NCBI GenBank assembly: GCA_033060915.1
Contig: CM065385.1
Coordinates: forward strand, 13,452,501 to 13,516,500
Source: Euryodendron excelsum
Lineage: Eukaryota; Streptophyta; Magnoliopsida; Ericales; Pentaphylacaceae
Direction: 5' to 3'
Length of the DNA: 64,000 nt
Each line of letters begins with the position of its first letter. Position 1 is the stretch's first letter. Of this stretch, positions 11,655-23,096 are shown piece by piece. The notes below the pieces were generated by a model, which was given only the letters and a program-made list of their open reading frames with translations, searched no databases and was not told the origin of the DNA. The position numbers and the translations under genes are program-made.

Positions 11655-12807
11655 TCCTTCACCTTCATTATTTGCTTGCTCAGTTTGCTTTGTTTTTCTT
11701 GCTTTGCTTCGGTCTTCGTCTTAATCTTCAAGAGCTTGTTCGGATCTTCAAGAGCTTTGGAGTTACAGCACTTCAAGTCTTTAATAGAGGCTTTGGAGGC
11801 TAGTATATGAGTATATATGAGTGTATGGGAGCATATAGGGGTTAGGGTTTGGTGTATAGAGGCTAGGGTTTGGAAAACCTAAAGGAGACTAGGTTTTGGA
11901 GAGGCTTCGAGCTTTGTGTGTCGAGGAGGAGAGATTTTAGACTGAGTTTGTGGACCTTCTTTACGCTGGAGGAGGCTCTGTATTTATATACAAAGGATTG
12001 ACCTGGCGCCTGTTGTAGTGGCGCCAGCTAAAAATTCCTTCTAACGCCACTAGGATTGGCGCCACGCCAAATTTTGGCTTGGCGGTACTACTAGGGGCAC
12101 CAGCCACTTAGGAAAGTCTTAAGGTCAGCAAGCAACATATCTTCAGAAGATTTAGGCACCTGTAATAGTAACTACCATGCAATTTTTAGCTTGGCTTCAC
12201 TAGGAGTGACTTTGGAAGGTCCAGGAATGGCCCGGAGGGCCAGAAAGGGACAAGAACCCTTAGAATAGTGCCTCGGGGGTAGTAGACTTCAAAAATGATG
12301 TCAAGATGTGTCGGAGGGGTTGACCGTGCCATTAGGGGCAAAACGATTAATCAGGCCAAAAAGTTGCCGGGATGGACTTGGAATGTCTCAGAAAAAGGCT
12401 TGAGGCTTGAAAACATTAGCTAGAATGTTCTAAAAGGTTGTCAGTTTGATACCCAGAGCCGGCGTGGTTAGAAAAGGCAACCGGCCCACCAGGGGTAAAA
12501 TGGTCATTTTGCATCCGACTTGCCAAAATTGACTCGGAATGATCTGGAAAGATAATGGAAGGTCGGGAATACTATAAGAAGCATTCTTGAGAGGTTACCG
12601 GTTTGATACAGAGAGCCGGTGTGGGTCCCAGCGTTTTCGGATGCCTAGGGGCAAAATGGTCATTTAGCTTCAAGTGGGCTTGGGAAGCATCCGGTGGACT
12701 AAATTGGAGTTTAAAAGTCAGGTTAGAGTCTGAATGTGCATGTTATGTGTGAAAATGAGCCCATTCGAGTTAGAGTTTACTGAGCGGGCAAAAATGGGGT
12801 GCTTACA
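11655..12807 (-). mobile_element. truncated 3' LTR (D1) of a TAT/Ogre-like element
   Basis: On the minus strand the LTR starts at 12807 with TGTAAGCACCCC. It contains two 157-bp-type U3 units ('cagagccggYgtgg'), GGCGCC-rich motifs and a TATA box at 11981-11988, then stops in the leader near 11655, where it joins the chromovirus RT. About 1.15 kb of an expected 4.7 kb or more survives. It has its own polypurine tract to the right, so it is a 3' LTR. Confidence 0.75.
11981..11988 (-). promoter_or_regulatory. TATA box of LTR D1
   Basis: TATTTATA as printed, TATAAATA on the minus strand, in the same context as all other LTRs of the family (CTGTATTTATA...GGCGCC). Confidence 0.6.
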
Positions 12808-12835
12808 GTTGCCCCTCTTTTTCTGTCTTCACTTA
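12808..12835 (-). other. polypurine tract of element D
   Basis: On the minus strand GAAGACAGAAAAAGAGGGGC, then AAC, then the LTR start TGTAAGCACC. The same GACA(G/A)AAAAAGAG(G/A)GGC arrangement precedes the LTR at 43402. Confidence 0.8.
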
Positions 12836-12944
12836 TCGAAGACAAAAAACAATAAAGTAAGAATCCTATGTTGATAGCGAGGTGATCGAAGGGACTGGAA
12901 GAATTGGAATCCAAAGGATAGTTACCTCGAGTAGATGGTCGATG

Positions 12945-13455
12945 CTTGGTATTTTGTCTGGTAAAATGATACTCCTCTGGGGAAATTAATGCTCAAACTG
13001 GCGCTCCATCTGGTAGAACAATGCTCCTCTAGGGGAATTCATGCTTCTTGAACCGGCACTCCGTCTGGCGAAACACTGCTTCTCTGGGGAAATCCAAGGT
13101 TTATGTATGATATTTCTTAAATTGACACTCTGTCTGGCAAAACACTGCTCCTTTAGGGAAGTCCAAATTTGATTTATGATATTTCTTGAATAGGCACTCC
13201 GTCTGGCAAAACGCTGCTTCTTTGAGGAAGTCTAAGGTTAACTTCTGATACTTCTTGAACCGGTACTCTATCGAGCAAAACACTACTCCTCTGGGGAAGT
13301 CCAAGGTTGATGTCTTGAAACCGCTACTTCTTAAACCAAACACTCCGCCTAGCGGAACTCTGCACCTCTGGGGAAGTTCAAGGTTGATGTCTGATGCTTC
13401 TTGAACCGGCACTCCGTCTGGCGAAACGTTGCTCCTCTGGGGAAGTCCAAGGTTG
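12945..13455 (-). repeat. tandem repeat of about 70 bp in the 3' UTR of element D
   Basis: A block such as CCGGCACTCCGTCTGGCGAA followed by CTGCTCCTCTGGGGAAGTCC recurs near 12998, 13055, 13122, 13190, 13260, 13335 and 13406, spaced about 57 to 75 bp. Copies differ by many substitutions and small indels. The array lies between the lost coding region and the polypurine tract. TAT-lineage elements are known to grow tandem arrays at this place, some of which have become satellites. Confidence 0.85.
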
Positions 13456-13824
13456 ATTAGGGAGGTCGAGGGTGGGCCATTGCCCCATTCTTTGCTTCTT
13501 GTCGACTAGGAAAGTCTGAACTTTCTGAGGTGTACGCCAATATTGGAGATGTCTGAGGTTACTTGATTGCAGGGTGGCTTTTTAGCTCCTTTTTGTACTT
13601 TACCTTAATCCTTGTTCCTATTTGAGAGAGAGAGAAAGACATAAAGTGTGTTTTTGTGCAAAAATAGTTTTGAAAAAATGCCCCAGTAAGGGGTGAATGC
13701 GTGTCATACTTTTTTTGATGAATGCACATGGGATTAAATGCAAGACCTATTTTATGAATGCACAAGTTTATATAAGAATTGAATTGAATGCATGTCCTAC
13801 TTTTTCATGAAAGTGAATTTTGTG
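13456..13824 (-). other. 3' UTR of element D, no gene
   Basis: Non-coding sequence between the tandem array and the truncated LTR D2. Contains GAATGCA(C/T)-type short repeats at about 13690-13795. The 68-codon ORF at 13559-13765 comes from these repeats and matches nothing I know. Confidence 0.5.
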
Positions 13825-15636
13825 AAGGGATGTTTTAGAGAGCAATTTTTTTAGAAAGCAATCTTGGAAAGAAGATTGGAAAGAATTTTTAGAAAGTATA
13901 TTGGAGAAGAGATTTTAGAAAGTAGATTTGAAAAGAGATTTTGGAGGGGATTTAAAAAGAAGATTTTGATAAGTAAGTTTGAAAAACAATTTGGAAAGGG
14001 ATGGATTTTTACAAGTCTCTAAAAATATCTCACTTTCCTAAAATGACTCTAACCATAAGAAGATTAGAACCATTCTAGGATTGTAGTTTTGAAAACTACT
14101 AGATTTGAAAATATGGACCATAATGGTCACTTTAAATGTAACACTTTCCTAAAGCAACCCTAGCCATGGAAAGGCTAGAATCACCTTAGGATTGTGATTT
14201 TGAAAATAAGTTTTGAAGAAAAAAATTTTACTTCAAGTTTTGAAAACGATTTTGATGCAAGCTTTTGAAAACAAGTTAAAACAGATTTTGGAAAGATGCA
14301 TGATCATGATATGCATAATGCAAATTGGGGTCGTGGTTATACAAGGTTAAAGGCTTCACCACATAATCAAGGGGGTCGAACCCACGTGGTCTCCGGTTAG
14401 GCTGAGAGAAAGCCCCCGACACGATGACTTTCAATAGCCTAATCCTACACATGAACCAGGGAGTCCATTATTTCAAACATGCAAAAAAGTGGGGGTAGAA
14501 GATGGGGGATTAAAATAAAAGAAAACCCAAGTGGGTTAGGAGAGAAAAGTGAGAGGGGGGAGTTACAGAAACGTAAATAGGAAGCTTGCCTTGTGTCTTC
14601 TTTTATTTGCTTGCTCGGTTTGCTTTGTTTTTCTTGCTTTGCTTCGGTCTTTGCCTTGATCTTCAAGAGCTTGTTCGGATCTTCGAGAGCTTCTGAGTTG
14701 CAGCACTTTAAGTCTTCAATAGAGGCTTTGGAGACTAGTGTATAAGTGTATATGATTGTATGGGAGTGTATGGGGGCTAGGGTTTGGTATATAGAGGCTA
14801 GGATTTGGAAAACCTGAAGGAGACTAGGGCTGAGAGAGGCTTCAAGCTTTTTGTTTTGAGGAGGAGAGTTTTTAGACTGAGTTTGCGGACCCTTTTCATG
14901 ATGGAGGAGGCTCTGTATTTATAGAAAGAGGATTGACTTGGCACCTGTTGCAGTGGCGCTAGGCAAAAATTCCTTCTAGCACAATTAGTAGTGGCACCAA
15001 GCCAAAATTTTGGCTTGGCGGCACTACTAGTGGCGCTAGCCACTTAGGAAAGTTTTAAGGTCGGTAAGCAACGTATCTTTAGAAGATTTGGGCGCCTGTA
15101 CTAGTAACTACCATACAATATTTAGCTTGGCTTCATTAGGAGTGACTCCGGAAGGTCCGAAAATGATTTAGAGGGTCGGGAATGGCCCGGAGGGCCGAAA
15201 AGGGACAAGAACCCTTAGAATAGTGTCTCGGGGGTAGTAGACTTGAAAAATGATGTCAAGATGTGTCGGAGGGGTTGATCGGGCCATTAGGGGCAAAACG
15301 GTTAATTGGGCCAGAAAGCCGCCAGGATGGACTTGGAATGTCCCGGAAGAAGGTTTGAGGCTTGAAAACATGAGCTAGAATGTTCCAGGAGGTTGTCGGT
15401 TTAATACCCAGAGCCGGCATGGTTGGAAAAAGGCGACCGGCCCACTAGGGGCAAAACGATCATTTGCATCGAGCTTGCTGAAATTGACTCGGAATGATCT
15501 GAAAAGATAATAAAAGGTCAAAAATATTACAAGAAGCATTCTCGGGAGGTTACTGGTTTGATACCCAGAGCCAGTGTGGTTCCTGAGGTTTTCGGATGCC
15601 TAGGGGTAAAATGGTTATTTAGCTTTAGTCAAAATA
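13825..15636 (-). mobile_element. truncated 5' LTR (D2) of element D
   Basis: On the minus strand this holds U3 (two 157-bp-type units), a TATA box at 14916-14923, the leader and both hairpin units (14045-14075 and 14155-14185), and then fades into the GGAAAG-rich U5 near 13825. It lacks the first 130 or so bases of U3 (cut at 15636) and all of the 3' half of U5 with the primer binding site. With D1 it outlines a minus-strand element that lost everything between its 5' LTR and its 3' UTR. Confidence 0.7.
14916..14923 (-). promoter_or_regulatory. TATA box of LTR D2
   Basis: TATTTATA as printed (TATAAATA on the minus strand), preceded on that strand by GGCGCC-type palindromic motifs. Confidence 0.6.
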
Positions 15637-16910
15637 AATCCATAAAAATTTTCAAGGTTTCACTCTAAAAATTCTTCTTTCCAAAATTTCTATCAAATTC
15701 CAAAGTTTTCTATCCTAAATCTTTCTCAATCTTAAAATTTTCCAAATCTAAAACTTATTTCCATAAGAGTTCCTATATTCTTCCCTCCAAAGTTTCTTCT
15801 AAAATTTTATTTTTCAAAATTCCCCTAAGTTTTCTTTCAAAAAGATTTTAAAAAGACCCCTGAGTTTCTTGGGGCATTCTCTGCCAAAAAGATCCCACAC
15901 TTAACGGTTTATATCTTTTTTCTTTAAAAAAATTTTATTTCAAAAATTTTCCTACTCTTTTTTGACTTTTAGAAAATTTCGACAGAGTTTCTACTTAAAA
16001 TGGTCCCTACAACACCCATGACACTAAAACGAAATATAAGCCATACGTTTTACTTCAGAATCACATAACACCAACACCCGTGCACATTTTTTGGATTTTC
16101 AAATTTTCGAAAGGCATGCTTTATTTTTTAAAAAACTAATGGGTTCCAAGGTTGCCACAAAATTTTTCAAAATTATTTCAAATATTTTCTGAAATATTCC
16201 TATATTTTTCTAAATATTAAACTCTAAATAATTTCATCAATCTCTTGAGTTTTCTTAATTTTCTTAATTTTTTAAACAAATAAAAAATTCACCGAGTTTT
16301 TAAAAAATCACAAAACTTTACATGACTGTTAAACACATTTTCTAAGGCACATAGGTTAAAAATCTAGCCAAAAAACTAAATAACCAAAGCTGTAGCGACA
16401 AACCCCCAATTCCTGCAGAAACCCCATTTACATAATCATGCAAAATTACTCTAACTAAATTAAACAAGCATTAAAACATTAAAATAACATCACCAAAGTA
16501 TTTAAAACATTTCAAAGCATCAATTTTGATGATTTACATGACTCAAACGGAATTCTATACGTCAAAATTAACACAAAACAAAAATCTTATCTCTTGGAGT
16601 TTTTTGACGAAATCTTCTTCTCTGGCAACTTTTTTGGCAACGGTGACAACTTCCGACAACTCCCTGGGGTCCCCAAAGATTACTCCAATGTTCAAGCCTC
16701 TTTTGTTGCAGAACACCCGAAGGACTCTCAAGCTTAAGAAAATTTTGCAAACTCGCAAAATTTCGAACCAAAAGTTTGCTGCATTTTAGCCTCAAGCCTG
16801 GCGCCACTACCAAGGAAATTATAAAGCAGATGCCATTCCTAGTGGTGCTAGTGCTAAATTCTAGGCATTTTTTCCTTTTTCCCGTCTACACTCAATTTCA
16901 AACGCCCCCT
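15637..16910 (+). mobile_element. 3' internal region of element H (upstream part)
   Basis: From about 15965 to 16810 this aligns by eye with 38068-38773, the 3' internal end of element A: same order of CTACAACACC, ACATCAACACC-like, a block around 'ggcgaaatcttcttctc' and a 'ccaggcctggc(g/a)ccacta' motif. It therefore belongs to the same family. The sequence resumes at 43256 after the 26-kb insertion of element A and ends in a polypurine tract at 43401. Positions 15637-15960 are AT-rich with no recognisable gene. The ORFs at 16526-16813 are not coding. Confidence 0.65.
16906..16910. repeat. target-site duplication of element A
   Basis: CCCCT here and ACCCT at 43256-43260, four of five matching. 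The outer flanks read as one 3' internal region of element H. Confidence 0.55.
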
Positions 16911-18317
16911 TGTAAGCACCCCATTTTTACCCATTCGACAGTCTCCAGTCTGTCCAGACTTGTATTCAAGTCAATATGGACGTATGCCAATCTAAATCAA
17001 ATTTTCTAATCTAATCCCGTCAATCAATCGCTTCGCGGGCCCTTTGAGCCTAAATAGAAGCAAAAGGACCCAACTGCCCTTGGGGGCATTGTTCGGTCCA
17101 ATTTCGGTAGGCATGTCTTCTCGAAGACGGTAAGCCCCCTTTTTCAAGTCCAATTCCAATTCCAATCCCTCCCTCAAGAAAGTTGATTCGTCGAGGCGGT
17201 AAGTCTATCTTATACGGCACGTTTCTAAGTGAACTCTTTGGAACGATAAGTCCCTTCAAACCCGTCGACTAGGACGGGACCCCAAGTCCCCGAGATGGTA
17301 GAACGGTCTACCTTTGGCGCCTGCTAGCCCGCCAATGTAGAAATGTCCATTTCGGCACGTTTTTTGAGAAAGATGATTCCTTAGGCGCTAAATCCATTTA
17401 GCAGCTTCTCGAGATCAGGTAGTCTTGGGAATGATCGCGAATCGTCAGAGTAGTGGAATTACTCATAAACATCGCAACCGTTAGAGTAGCAGAAGTACTC
17501 GTAAATAGGTCAATATAGGGAATTGCTAGCAAACCCCTGTATCACGGGAGCACTGTCAGAGTGGCAGAAACACTCAAAACCCAAGTCAACATCGGTACCT
17601 GCTAACCCACTTTGGTGAAAAATAACCAAATTGCCCCTAGGGCCATTTTCGGCACGTTTCTCCAGAAAGTACCTAAGTCCTCAGAACGATAAGTCCACCT
17701 TTCTAAGATTGTCTTAAAGACAATCCGGCAAGATTAGGTGCCTTTTAGTTAGTTTCGGACCAATTTGCCCTTAAGCATCCGAATGCCCCGAGAACCACAC
17801 CGGCTCTGGTTATCAAACTGGTAATCTCCCAAAAATGCTTCTTATAGTATTCTTGACCTTCCTTTAACTTTTCGGATCATTCTGGGTCAGTTCTGGCAAA
17901 CCCAGTGCAAAATGACCGTTTTGCCTCTAGCGGGCTGGTCGCCTTTTCTAACTACATCAACTCTAGCTATCAAATCGGTAACCTCCTAGGACATTCTAAA
18001 TAATGCTTCCAAACCTCAAGTCTTCTTCCGGGACATTTTGGGTCCGTCACGGAAGCTTTCCGGCCCGGTTGACCATTTTTTCCCCTAATGGCCCGGTCAA
18101 CCCTTCCAACACATCTTGATATCACTCTTCAAGTCTACTACCCCCGGGAAACTGTTCTAAGTGTTCCTGTCCCTTTCCGGCTTGCCAGGTCATTCCCGAG
18201 CCTTCTGGAGTCACTCCTAGTGAAGCTAGGCTAAAAATTGCATGGTAGTCACTAGCACAGGTGCCCAAATCTTCTAAAGATACGTTGCTTGTTGACTTAA
18301 AAACTTTCCTAAGTCGT

Positions 18318-18340
18318 TGGCGCCACTACTAGTGGCGCCA
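18318..18340. promoter_or_regulatory. GGCGCC palindrome upstream of the TATA box
   Basis: Arms TGGCGCCACT and AGTGGCGCCA are perfectly complementary over 10 bp around the 3-nt centre ACT, about 80 nt upstream of the TATA box. Comparable palindromes occur at the same place in other copies (46643-46665; 27390-27412 in the form TGGCACCACT/AGTGGTGCCA). Confidence 0.7.
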
Positions 18341-18419
18341 AGCCAAACTTTGGTCTGGCGCCACCAGAAGGTTTTTGGGCCTGGCGCCACTGCAACAAGT
18401 GCCAAGTCATTCCTTTGTC

Positions 18420-18427
18420 TATAAATA
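18420..18427 (+). promoter_or_regulatory. TATA box of the 5' LTR of A
   Basis: TATAAATA in TTTGTCTATAAATATAGAGC, the same position and context as in every other LTR of the family. Confidence 0.65.
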
Positions 18428-19149
18428 TAGAGCCTCCTCCAGCGTGAAAGAGATTCAAAAACTCAGTCTAAAACCTTACTCTTTGATATACAGAGCTCGT
18501 AGCCTCTTTAAACCCTATTTTTCTTTAGGTTTTCCAAACCCAAGCCTCCATACACAAACCTAAGCCTCTTATACACTCATACACACTCTCATACACTCAT
18601 ACACTAGCCTCCAAAATCTCCATTGAAGTCTTCAAGTGCTGCAACCCGAAGCTCTCGAAGATTAAGACGAAGACTGAAGCGAAGACCGAAGCAAAGCAAG
18701 AAAACAAAGCGCGCAAAGCTAAGCAAAATAAAGAAGACACAAGGTAGGCTCTCTATTTACGTTTACGCATCTCCCCCCCCCTCTCTCTTCTCTCTCCAAA
18801 CTCACTAGGATTTTCTTCTATTTTAATCCCTCATCTTCTTCCCCCTTTCTTGCATGCTTGAAACAAGGTACTTCTCGATCCATGTGTAGGATTAGGATAT
18901 TAGAGGTCACCGTGTTGGGGGCTTTCTCTTAGTCTAACCAGAGATCACGTGGATTCAGCCCCCTTGATTATGTGGTGAAGCCTTTAACCTTGTATGTTCA
19001 CGACCTCAACTTGCATTGTGCATATCATGATCTTGCATTCTTCCAAAATTTGTTTTCAAACTCGTTTTCAAAACTTGCGTTAACTTGTTTTCAAAACTTG
19101 CATCAAAATCTTCTTTTTCAAAACTTGTTTTCAAAATCACAATGCTAAG

Positions 19150-19310
19150 GTGATTCAAGCCTTTCCATGGTTACGATTGCTTTAGGAAAGTGTTACATTT
19201 AAATTGACCAATATGGTCCACATTTTCAAAACTTTGTGGTTTTCAAAACCACTATCTTAGAGTGGTTCTAACCTTCTTATGGTTAGAATCGCCTTAAGAA
19301 AGTGAGATAT
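19150..19310 (+). other. double hairpin module in the LTR leader (copy A5)
   Basis: The second hairpin is perfect here: TTCTAACC (19266-19273), 7-nt loop TTCTTAT, GGTTAGAA (19281-19288). It is preceded by ACCACT...AGTGGT. The first unit (about 19145-19180) has decayed stems in this copy. Confidence 0.6.
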
Positions 19311-21606
19311 TTTATATACTTTCTAAAAACTCTTTTTTCAAATCTCTCCTCCTAAAAACCTCTTTTCTAACATACTTTCTGAAAACTCTCTCCAATCTTC
19401 TTTCCAAAATTGTTTTCAAAAACTCCCTTCCGAAAATCCCTTTCCAAAAACTCTCTTTTCAAATTCGATTTCCAAAAACTCCTCTTTAAGATCTCCATCC
19501 AAAACCTCTCTTTCCAAAAATTCTCTCAAAGCTTTACTTTCCAAAAATCCCTTTCAAAAACTCTCTTTAAAATTCACTTTCTAAAAACTCCTCTCTAGGA
19601 TTGCCTTCCAAAAATCTCCCTTTCTAAAAATTCACTTTCCAAAAACTCTTTCCTTAGAGCCTAAGTTAAACCCTAGAGCCAACGATTAGGGAACCCTAAT
19701 TCCCTTTCTCAAAACATGATTTCCACTCTTGCCTCAAAACCTAGGTTTCCAAAGTCTCCTTCTTTGCATCTAAAATCATAAGTTTCCAAAACCTCTTTTC
19801 TACATCAAAACTACAGTCTTCCAAATCTAGGGTTTCTAAAACTTCATCCTTTCAAATCCATGTCAAATGTTATCTTCCCTTTAGGAAACCAAATCTAATC
19901 TCCCATTTAGGAAACTAGATTCTATCCTCCATTTTTGGAAACAAAATCCAATCTTTCGTTTTAGGGAAATAGGAATCTCTATCCTTCCAAAGCCAAATCT
20001 TTTCTAATCCACTCCTTCCTAATCTCATACTTTCCTAAACCTTAAGTTTCCAAAACTTAAACATTTAAATCTTTCCTTAAACTTTAAACTTCCAAATCCT
20101 TCTGAATCTAAACCTTTCCTAATTCCATACCTTTTCAAATCTAAGTTTTCAAATCTTTCTCAAACTCAAACCTTTCCTAATCTCTAGAATTTCTAAAACT
20201 CAAACTTTGAATCTTTCCAAAATTATAAACTTTCCTAAACTTCAAATCTTTCTAAATCTAAAACTTTCTAAACTCAAAACTTTCTTATTTTTAAAACTTC
20301 CATTTTTCAAAACATTCCAAATTCAAAACTTCCCTAAGTCAAAACTTTCTAAAATCAAAATCTTCTAAGTCAAAACTTTCATAAATTCTAAACTTTCTAA
20401 ATTCTAAAACTTTCCTACTTTCAAATCTTTCCTATTTCAATACTTTCCTAATTTGAAAACTTCCCTAATTCAAAAAATTTCCTAAACCGAAACTTTCCTA
20501 AACCGAAACTTTCCTAAAACGAAACTTTTCTAATTCAAATCTTTCCTAAATTCCAACTTCCTTAATCTTCCAAGTTCAACATTCGAGCCAAATCTTTCTT
20601 AACCTCAAGTCTTTCCTAGGTTCCATATTTCCTAGGTCATGGTTTCCCAAAACCCTATCTTTTCAAATCTAGTTCAAGTTCTCTTATAAAGGTCAAATCC
20701 TCTTTCAAGTTCAATTCTAGGTCTAAGTTCAATCTCTCAATCTTCCAATCCAAATTCCAATTCAATTTCTTTTCAAAATCTTCTATTTTTTATCAGACTC
20801 TTGTCCGAACTACGACTGACCTAGTTTCTCAAAAAGGATATGTAGGCAACCCTTATGGGTGCGGTCACAATCTTTTTCAAATCTCCAATTCCATAATCTT
20901 CTTGAAGTTTCCAATTTCCTAATCTCTTCCAAGCTTCCAATTCCATGATCTATTCCAAATTTCTATTTTCAAATCTCTATTTCTAATCTCCAAAACTTTC
21001 TTTCCAAATCAAATCGAGTTTTTTTCAAATCTATTTTCAAACTCACTTTTCTTACAGTTGCACATCATGCATCATGTCAATTTCTTTCTAAATATTCTTT
21101 TTAAAGTGGATAGTTTTGGACATAGGTTAATCGAAGACTCTTATGGTTGAATCTAGGGTGAATAGATATGTAGGTGCCGTAAGGGCGGGGTAGGGTGATG
21201 GCTTAGTGCGTCTTCCCTACACGTAACTAACCTCTGAAGTTAGATCACTGTTTTCAAAGACCAAAATGGAGTTATTTTCAAAAAAGGGATTAAATATTTT
21301 CCGAAGGTTGCCAAACAACCTGTTTTCCTAAAAACCCTCTCTTGAAGAGATATTTTTAAAATTGTTTTCAAAAACCCTAAGTGCAATCTTCAGATTGTGC
21401 TTAGTTTTTTTAGGTAACCTAACTCATTTTAATCAAGTTAGGTGGCGACTTCAAATTGTTTTTCAAAAGCCTTTTATTCAAATCTATTTTCAATTCAAAC
21501 CTAGTCGCACTTATTCTTCTAGAAGGATGAGTTCTAACGAGAGAGTACAATATTTTTTCCGCTTGCGTATGTATTCCTCGAGTGTGAAAAATCTGGGCGC
21601 GATAGC

Positions 21607-21623
21607 TGGCGACTCCACTTGGG
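21607..21623 (+). other. primer binding site of element A
   Basis: TGGCGACTCCACTTGGG starts two bases after the LTR end. Its complement ends GGAGTCGCCA, the form expected of a tRNA 3' end with CCA. TAT/Ogre elements are known to use tRNA-Arg; I could not match the tRNA itself here. Confidence 0.75.
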
Positions 21624-23096
21624 ACACTTAAAGGGTTAGGCCATAGTCATGTCTCTTCACTCTTCACCCATGTAGAGTCTTCAATTAACTTATCTACTTC
21701 TATCCACTTTCAATTTTCAAAATTATTTTAAAAAACATGCATTTAACTCCATTCATATTATCTTGTATCAAGTTTGCCATCCACATACTAACTCTTGCAT
21801 CTTTGTTTTGTAGGTGCGCTTGTTGTTTACATTATTGTTTTAATTAACTGCTATGTATGAATGTGATGGACAAGATGGATGGGAGTTGTTGGACTCTTTT
21901 CTCCGCTTTCAAAAATCACACACACACTGCACGTGCACCTGCATTTTGCATACTTACATTTTTACCTTGATATGACCCTTCTAGTTAGAAAGGGGGAACG
22001 GTATATTGGTTGTGGGCAAGATGCTGTGTCAGTTTCTTCGCCTACAGCCTCTTGATGGTTCCTCTGCTCGGATCACCAACCAATCATGGCACCACCTAAG
22101 GGAGTGGGCCTAGGTTTGAAGATCCGGGGACCAAGCCTTTTTAGGACGCATTAGTGAACCCTAAACCTCATGCTTATATAGACACCTTGCATAGCTGAAC
22201 CTCTGCTGGATTTAAGGCACGCGCACCATTTTTAAAACCATGAAGAAACGGGCGACTGCTCTTATTTTCATTTATACCTGTCTATTCCTGTTGTTATAAT
22301 GACTATATTCTTACTCTTATAATGACTATCTAACTACTCATGGATGCACGTTTACTTTACCATTGCATTCTCTTTCCTTGTACTCTTTGCATATCCATGT
22401 TCATGCATTCAATATCCCATGTAAAGATAGGATTTCTAAAGTAACTCAAGTCACTGCATTCTCATGCATATGATCAACCCATTGAGAGTGACACCAAGGT
22501 CACTCTCCTTTGCATTAAACCTACCCAAACCCTAAGGGTTTCCACGTAACCTTAAGGAATCATTGCATGCATTTTACGTCATCTCATAAGAGGGGCCCCA
22601 ATCCCTCTATGCCCACAGAGATAGGATTACCATGAAGACAAGGGGCAACCAATCAACAAGGTCTCTCAGCGACCTCCTCGACATCAAATCTAAGGAAGGC
22701 GAATCCGAAGACTAAAGAGTAGTTTAGGATTTCTTTTGTGAAACTATATAGGTATAACCCCCAAAGGAAAATGTTCCCCCTCCCCCTATTAAAATGTATT
22801 TAAATTCTTTTGTATCTTAAATCCAAAGTTAAATGTATTCTTTTATTTTCCTCAAATGAATGGATAGATGAATATATAAATAGATGAAGTTCCCTACTTA
22901 ACGGTAAGGTACTTGCATACCGGGGCAAATCCCCTATCTCCAAAAGTGAGCCAATTCGGCATGATTAGTCTCCCTTCTAAATAGGGACACCCTAGGGCAT
23001 GCATTGCATAAAATTTTGTAAAAATTAGACAACAACTTCTCTCTTTTGCTGATTTCAAGGGTTCTCTCCACTATAGACCAAAATTGAGGAACACCC
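21624..23096 (+). other. 5' leader region of element A, non-coding
   Basis: Aligns by eye with 53623-55060 of the downstream element: GTATGAATG...GATGGATGGGAGTTG, the CACACACTGCACGTGCAC block, ...AGAGGGGCCCCAATCCCTCTATG and CTCCAAAAGTGAG. No gene was recognised. The leader is long, as is usual in this lineage. Confidence 0.6.

Larger units (their letters stand above)
16911..21604 (+). mobile_element. 5' LTR of element A
   Basis: Starts TGTAAGCACCCC and ends CTGGGCGCGATA. Length 4,694 bp. Internal order: short minisatellite zone (17090-17580), two 157-bp U3 units (anchors at 17794 and 17951), GGCGCC palindromes (18318-18388), TATA box (18420), leader with GAAGAC-type repeats, two hairpin units (19150-19310), about 1.3 kb of TTTCC/AAA-rich degenerate repeats, the GAACTACGACTGA...GTAGGCAACC island (20796-20872), an internal TGGCGACT motif (21443) and the 3' end. 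The primer binding site follows. Confidence 0.85.

Noticed and set aside
14320..14400. Possible tRNA gene (GGTTA...CACCACATAATC...GGTCGAACCC)
   Set aside because: The GGTTCGAA-like piece occurs in the leader of all LTRs as 'ggccggacccacg' and no cloverleaf with acceptor pairing can be formed.
18623..18808. Arg/Lys-rich 61-residue ORF in the leader of the 5' LTR of A
   Set aside because: Comes from short GAAGAC/GAAGCA repeats; other LTR copies do not keep the frame.
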